Assembly (NCBI GenBank): GCA_044425705.1
Contig: JAWXVD010000151.1
Location: 1 to 7,754, forward strand
Direction: 5' to 3'
Length of the DNA stretch: 7,754 nucleotides
Source: JAWXVD01 sp044425705
GTDB lineage: Bacteria > Bacillota > Clostridia > Lachnospirales > Lachnospiraceae
Under the pieces are notes generated by a model that did not search any database, was not told where the DNA came from, and was given only the letters and a program-made list of their open reading frames with translations. A program made the translations under genes and the position numbers. Below are positions 5,181 to 7,754 of the stretch, piece after piece (the stretch's first letter is position 1; every line of letters begins with the position of its first letter).

Positions 5181-5209
5181 GTATAAGAATAAAAATTTTG
5201 CTTATACTA
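5181..5209 (+). promoter_or_regulatory. Candidate sigma-G-type (forespore) promoter for the 54-aa gene
   Basis: GTATA (5181-5185) and TATACTA (5203-5209), 17 bp apart, match the Bacillus sigma-G consensus (GHATR, 17-18 bp, CATWHTA) at all but the first base of the -10. There is no TTGACA-like -35 for sigma-A. Caveat: the same bases form a dyad, GTATAAG/CTTATAC (5181-5187/5201-5207), which alone makes the two boxes resemble each other and could instead be an operator or a weak hairpin. Confidence 0.35.
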
Positions 5210-5217
5210 CTCTTGTA

Positions 5218-5258
5218 ACCAAATAATTGGTAAAACTAAACTGCAAATAAAGTTGCAG
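5218..5258 (+). other. Two small hairpins in the 54-aa gene leader
   Basis: ACCAA/TTGGT (5218-5222/5227-5231) and CTGCAA/TTGCAG (5241-5246/5253-5258) are perfect short stems. The second ends 2 bases before the AGGAGG ribosome-binding site. Such stems can stabilise a small abundant mRNA; this role is inferred. Confidence 0.4.
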
Positions 5259-5271
5259 ACAGGAGGCAAGT

Positions 5272-5436
5272 ATGGCTAAGAATGAATACAACTCAACAAA
5301 CGAGTACAAATCAAAAGATTCTAAAATGAGTAATTCTATGGGGTCAAATTCTGAAAAGAATCACACAAAAGATAGTGCTTCGAATTCAAAAAACAGTACA
5401 AATAGCACATCTAAAAATAAAGATTGCAATTGCTAA
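5272..5436 (+). CDS. Small Ser/Asn/Lys-rich disordered protein (54 aa), spore-protein-like
   Basis: A strong ribosome-binding site AGGAGG (5261-5266) lies 5 bases before ATG 5272, and a strong terminator follows the stop at 5434-5436. I therefore call this a real gene although it is only 54 codons long. The product starts MAKNEYNSTNEYKSKDSK and ends in K-D-C-N-C. By hand count it has 13 Ser, 11 Asn and 9 Lys, making 33 of 54 residues. It has few hydrophobic residues, no signal peptide, no membrane segment and no Trp or Pro. It must be disordered and soluble. Small spore coat or acid-soluble core proteins of Clostridia and Bacilli (for example gamma-type SASP) have similar composition, and a sigma-G-like promoter candidate lies upstream. 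The paired Cys at the end could bind metal or form disulfides. The spore role is inference; the family is not identified. Confidence 0.72.
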   Translation: MAKNEYNSTNEYKSKDSKMSNSMGSNSEKNHTKDSASNSKNSTNSTSKNKDCNC

Positions 5437-5467
5437 TTAAAAGTAACACAAATTGAAACTCGAAAGA

Positions 5468-5506
5468 GAGATAGATAACAGAAAGTGTTATCTATTTCTT
5501 TTTTTT
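5468..5506 (+). terminator. Strong Rho-independent terminator after the 54-aa gene
   Basis: GAGATAGATAACA (5468-5480) pairs over 13 bp (one G-T) with TGTTATCTATTTC (5486-5498) around a GAAAG loop. Eight Ts follow (5499-5506). The A-rich flank on the left lets the stem extend into the T tract. Confidence 0.95.
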
Positions 5507-5517
5507 GGCTAGAATCA

Positions 5518-5547
5518 TTGACAGATGGGAGACTTTGTAAGTAAAAT
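5518..5547 (+). promoter_or_regulatory. Promoter of the RNA methyltransferase gene, abutting its start codon
   Basis: TTGACA (5518-5523) and TAAAAT (5542-5547) are 18 bp apart. A transcript starting 6-7 bases after the -10 would begin at or next to the A of ATG 5554. No Shine-Dalgarno sequence lies between the -10 and the ATG. Confidence 0.6.
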
Positions 5548-5553
5548 AAGCGT

Positions 5554-6705
5554 ATGAGAAAATTTGAGCTAATTGCACCATGCCATTTTGGTTTGGAGGC
5601 AGTATTAAAAAAAGAAATTATTGATTTAGGTTATGATGTAAGTAAGGTAGAGGATGGACGTATTACGTTTATCGGAGATGAAGAGGCGGTTTGCAGAGCA
5701 AATGTATTTTTGCGAACAGCAGAACGTATCTTGATTAAAGTAGGCAGTTTTCACGCAACAACATTTGAAGAATTATTTCAAGGAACTTTAGGAATACCGT
5801 GGGAAGAGTATATTCCAAAGGATGGAAAATTCTGGGTAGCAAAGGCAGCCAGTGTAAAAAGTAAATTATTTAGCCCTTCAGATATTCAATCTATTATGAA
5901 GAAAGCTATGGTGGAACGTTTAAAAGGAAAGTATAAGGTTTCATGGTTTGAGGAAAATGGAGAAAGCTTTCCCATTAGAGTGTTTTTAATGAAGGATGAA
6001 GTGACGGTGGGATTAGACACTACTGGAGTGTCTCTACATAAAAGGGGGTATCGTAAATTAGTAGCGAAGGCTCCCATTGCTGAAAATTTGGCAGCATCTT
6101 TGATTATGTTAACACCTTGGAATAAGGATAGGATTTTAGTGGATCCATTCTGTGGAAGTGGAACTTTTCCCATTGAAGCAGCGATGATGGCAGCTAATAT
6201 AGCACCAGGAATGAATCGTTCCTTTACAGCAGAGAACTGGAATCATATTGTGTCTAAGAAGGAATGGTATGATTGCGTAGATGAAGCGAATGACATGGTG
6301 GATTTAAAAGTAGAAACTGACATACAAGGATATGATTTAGATAAAAGCATGGTAGAAGTTTCTAGGGCAAATGCGAAATTAGCAGGTGTAGACCATTTGA
6401 TTCACTTTCAGCAGCGTGGGCTTGATAAATTATCACATCCTAAAAAATACGGCTTTATCATTACAAACCCTCCTTATGGAGAGCGTTTAGAAGAAAAGGC
6501 AGACTTGCGTCCTCTTTATAAAATGATAGGGGATAGATACAAGCAATTGGATAGTTGGTCCTTATATATGATTACTGCTTATGAAAATGCAGAGCAGGAT
6601 ATGGGACGAAAAGCCGATAAAAATCGTAAAATTTATAATGGTATGATGAAAACCTATTATTATCAATTTATGGGACCTAGACCACCTAGGAGAGAAAAAA
6701 TATAA
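5554..6705 (+). CDS. rlmL: THUMP-domain class I SAM-dependent RNA methyltransferase (YpsC/RlmL type)
   Basis: This COG0116-type enzyme is expected to methylate a guanine N2 in 23S rRNA (m2G2445 for E. coli RlmL); the exact target in this organism is inferred. The start MRKFELIAPCHFGLEA is the usual start of the family. A THUMP RNA-binding domain covers about residues 45-155. The SAM-binding motif I, DPFCGSGTFPIEAA, starts at Asp197, and the catalytic NPPYGER starts at Asn305. At 383 aa it matches the stand-alone Firmicute form and lacks the RlmK half found in the fused E. coli protein. It stands behind a strong terminator and its own promoter. No ribosome-binding site precedes the ATG, and the promoter predicts a leaderless or nearly leaderless mRNA. 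An 84-base gap separates it from the RdgB-type gene, with no clear terminator between (only ACAGA/TCTGT near 6708). Confidence 0.93.
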   Translation: MRKFELIAPCHFGLEAVLKKEIIDLGYDVSKVEDGRITFIGDEEAVCRANVFLRTAERILIKVGSFHATTFEELFQGTLGIPWEEYIPKDGKFWVAKAASVKSKLFSPSDIQSIMKKAMVERLKGKYKVSWFEENGESFPIRVFLMKDEVTVGLDTTGVSLHKRGYRKLVAKAPIAENLAASLIMLTPWNKDRILVDPFCGSGTFPIEAAMMAANIAPGMNRSFTAENWNHIVSKKEWYDCVDEANDMVDLKVETDIQGYDLDKSMVEVSRANAKLAGVDHLIHFQQRGLDKLSHPKKYGFIITNPPYGERLEEKADLRPLYKMIGDRYKQLDSWSLYMITAYENAEQDMGRKADKNRKIYNGMMKTYYYQFMGPRPPRREKI

Positions 6706-6789
6706 AACAGAATTTTTCTGTGAAGTAGCACTACATTGATGTGAAAACGTATTTTTACAGGTGGATAGTAATAAAGAAAGGTTTATATT

Positions 6790-7386
6790 ATGTGTAAACA
6801 GATTATTTTCGCAACAGGCAATGAAGGGAAAATGAAAGAAATTAGAGCCATTCTAGGGGATTTGAATGTGCCTATTCTTTCTTTAAAAGAAGTGGGAATT
6901 GATGTGGATATCGTAGAAGATGGCACTACCTTTGCAGAAAATGCAATGATTAAGGCAAAAGCCATTGCAAAGTTGGTAGATGGTATTGTACTGGCAGACG
7001 ATTCGGGATTAGAAATTGATTATTTAAACAAAGAACCAGGTGTATATTCAGCTAGATATATGGGGGAGGATACTTCTTATCATATCAAAAATAAAAATTT
7101 AATAGAACGTTTAGAGGGAGTAGAGGATGCAAAGCGTACCGCCCGTTTCGTATGTGCCATAGCAGCAGTATTTCCAGATCAGTCAACAAAGACTACCTTA
7201 GGTACGATAGAAGGCATTATTGGCTATGAGGAACGTGGTGAGGGCGGTTTTGGCTATGATCCTATTTTTTACTTACCAGAATACCAATGTAGTACAGCGG
7301 AATTATCCATGGAAATGAAAAATCAATTAAGCCATAGAGGAAAAGCATTAGAAGAAATGAAAATAGAGATTCAAAGACATTTGTAA
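6790..7386 (+). CDS. rdgB: XTP/dITP diphosphatase (RdgB/HAM1 family)
   Basis: The enzyme hydrolyses non-canonical purine nucleotides (XTP, ITP, dITP) to monophosphates and pyrophosphate, keeping deaminated bases out of DNA and RNA in the cytoplasm. The family motifs are all present: FATGNEGKMKEI at residues 7-18, EDGTTFAENA at 43-52, LADDSGLEID with the catalytic Asp71, the GEGGFGYDPIF loop near 150-160, and SHRGKA near 181-186. The length of 198 aa is normal. AAGAAAGG (6774-6781) lies 8 bases before the ATG. The next gene, a YsnB/YfcE-type phosphoesterase, starts 24 bases after its stop. The same pair is adjacent in B. subtilis (ysnA-ysnB), supporting an operon. Confidence 0.96.
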   Translation: MCKQIIFATGNEGKMKEIRAILGDLNVPILSLKEVGIDVDIVEDGTTFAENAMIKAKAIAKLVDGIVLADDSGLEIDYLNKEPGVYSARYMGEDTSYHIKNKNLIERLEGVEDAKRTARFVCAIAAVFPDQSTKTTLGTIEGIIGYEERGEGGFGYDPIFYLPEYQCSTAELSMEMKNQLSHRGKALEEMKIEIQRHL

Positions 7387-7410
7387 GGATTGCGAGGCAG
7401 GGGGATTCTA

Positions 7411-7754
7411 ATGAGAATTTTAATAGTAAGTGATACTCATCGAAGAGATGAAATGTATATAGATTTAGTGAAGCAACTGCAACCAATAGACCATGTGATT
7501 CATTGTGGAGATACAGAAGGAAGTGAGGATTACATTCGAAGTGCAGTTTCTTGTCCAGTGGATATTGTAAGAGGTAATAATGACTTTTTTTCGGATTTAC
7601 CAAGAGAGATAGAAACGACCATAGGAAAGTATAAAATCTGGATTACCCATGGTAATCATTACTTTGTTACCGTTAATAGCGAGTGGATTAAAGAAGAGGC
7701 CAGAAGCAGAAATGTAGATATTGTGATGTACGGTCACACCCATATGCCAGTGGT
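7411..7754 (+). CDS. Metallophosphoesterase, YsnB/YfcE/MJ0936 family (3' end outside window)
   Basis: The first 114 residues are visible. The calcineurin-like metal-binding motifs appear in order: SDTH (residues 7-10), HCGDTE (about 31-36), GNND (about 55-58), THGNH (about 79-83) and GHTH (about 108-111). These ligands bind two metal ions (often Mn or Ni) for hydrolysis of phosphodiesters. The family's natural substrate is not settled, although archaeal and E. coli relatives hydrolyse model phosphodiesters. Family members are usually ~155-185 aa, so about 40-70 residues lie beyond the window. CAGGGGG (7398-7404) lies 6 bases before ATG 7411. It directly follows the RdgB-type gene and is probably co-transcribed with it. 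Confidence 0.93.
   Translation, partial: MRILIVSDTHRRDEMYIDLVKQLQPIDHVIHCGDTEGSEDYIRSAVSCPVDIVRGNNDFFSDLPREIETTIGKYKIWITHGNHYFVTVNSEWIKEEARSRNVDIVMYGHTHMPV

Noticed and set aside
1..7754. CRISPR array
   Set aside because: No short repeats with regular spacers occur. The only tandem repeat is the 15-bp unit inside lgt, without spacers.

Overview
The window is AT-rich, and every recognisable gene lies on the + strand. Clostridia-type housekeeping genes (lgt, tcdA, a HAAS-domain gene, a YpsC/RlmL-type methyltransferase, an RdgB-type nucleotidase and a YsnB/YfcE-type phosphoesterase) point to a low-GC Firmicute, probably a Lachnospiraceae-like anaerobe. That placement is inferred from the proteins, not computed.

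Left part (1 to about 2626) is an accessory region of mobile-element debris. It opens with the last 37 codons of an IS200/IS605-family TnpB. The structured right end of that element follows, where an omega RNA (reRNA) and its guide would lie. Next comes an ungapped 186-bp direct repeat (271-456 and 1338-1523) that brackets an unrecognised 184-aa gene. Downstream is a composite reading frame whose last ~180 residues are a RhuM-family C-terminus joined to unrelated sequence. That upstream sequence contains a T7 run where the reading frame changes by -1. A broken hypothetical gene fragment then runs up to the promoter of a tRNA-Arg(ACG) gene.

Middle part (2636-5506). The tRNA-Arg has a textbook promoter and terminator and marks the change to conserved genes. 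A leader of ~260 bp precedes lgt, tcdA and a small HAAS-domain membrane protein. lgt overlaps tcdA by 8 bp and tcdA is 5 bp from the HAAS gene, so the three look like one transcript. lgt carries an extra charged tail encoded by four perfect 15-bp repeats. A 54-aa Ser/Asn/Lys-rich protein missed by ordinary ORF cut-offs follows, with a strong ribosome-binding site, a sigma-G-like promoter candidate and a strong terminator.

Right part (5518-7754). The THUMP/methyltransferase gene appears to have a promoter so close to its ATG that the mRNA may be leaderless. It is followed by the RdgB-type XTP/dITP diphosphatase gene and by a metallophosphoesterase gene that runs off the window. These act in rRNA modification, nucleotide-pool cleaning and an uncharacterised phosphoesterase role. 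No wholly new system is evident. The best leads are the bracketed gene with its duplicated repeat, the small spore-protein-like ORF, the possible leaderless gene and the omega-RNA remnant.
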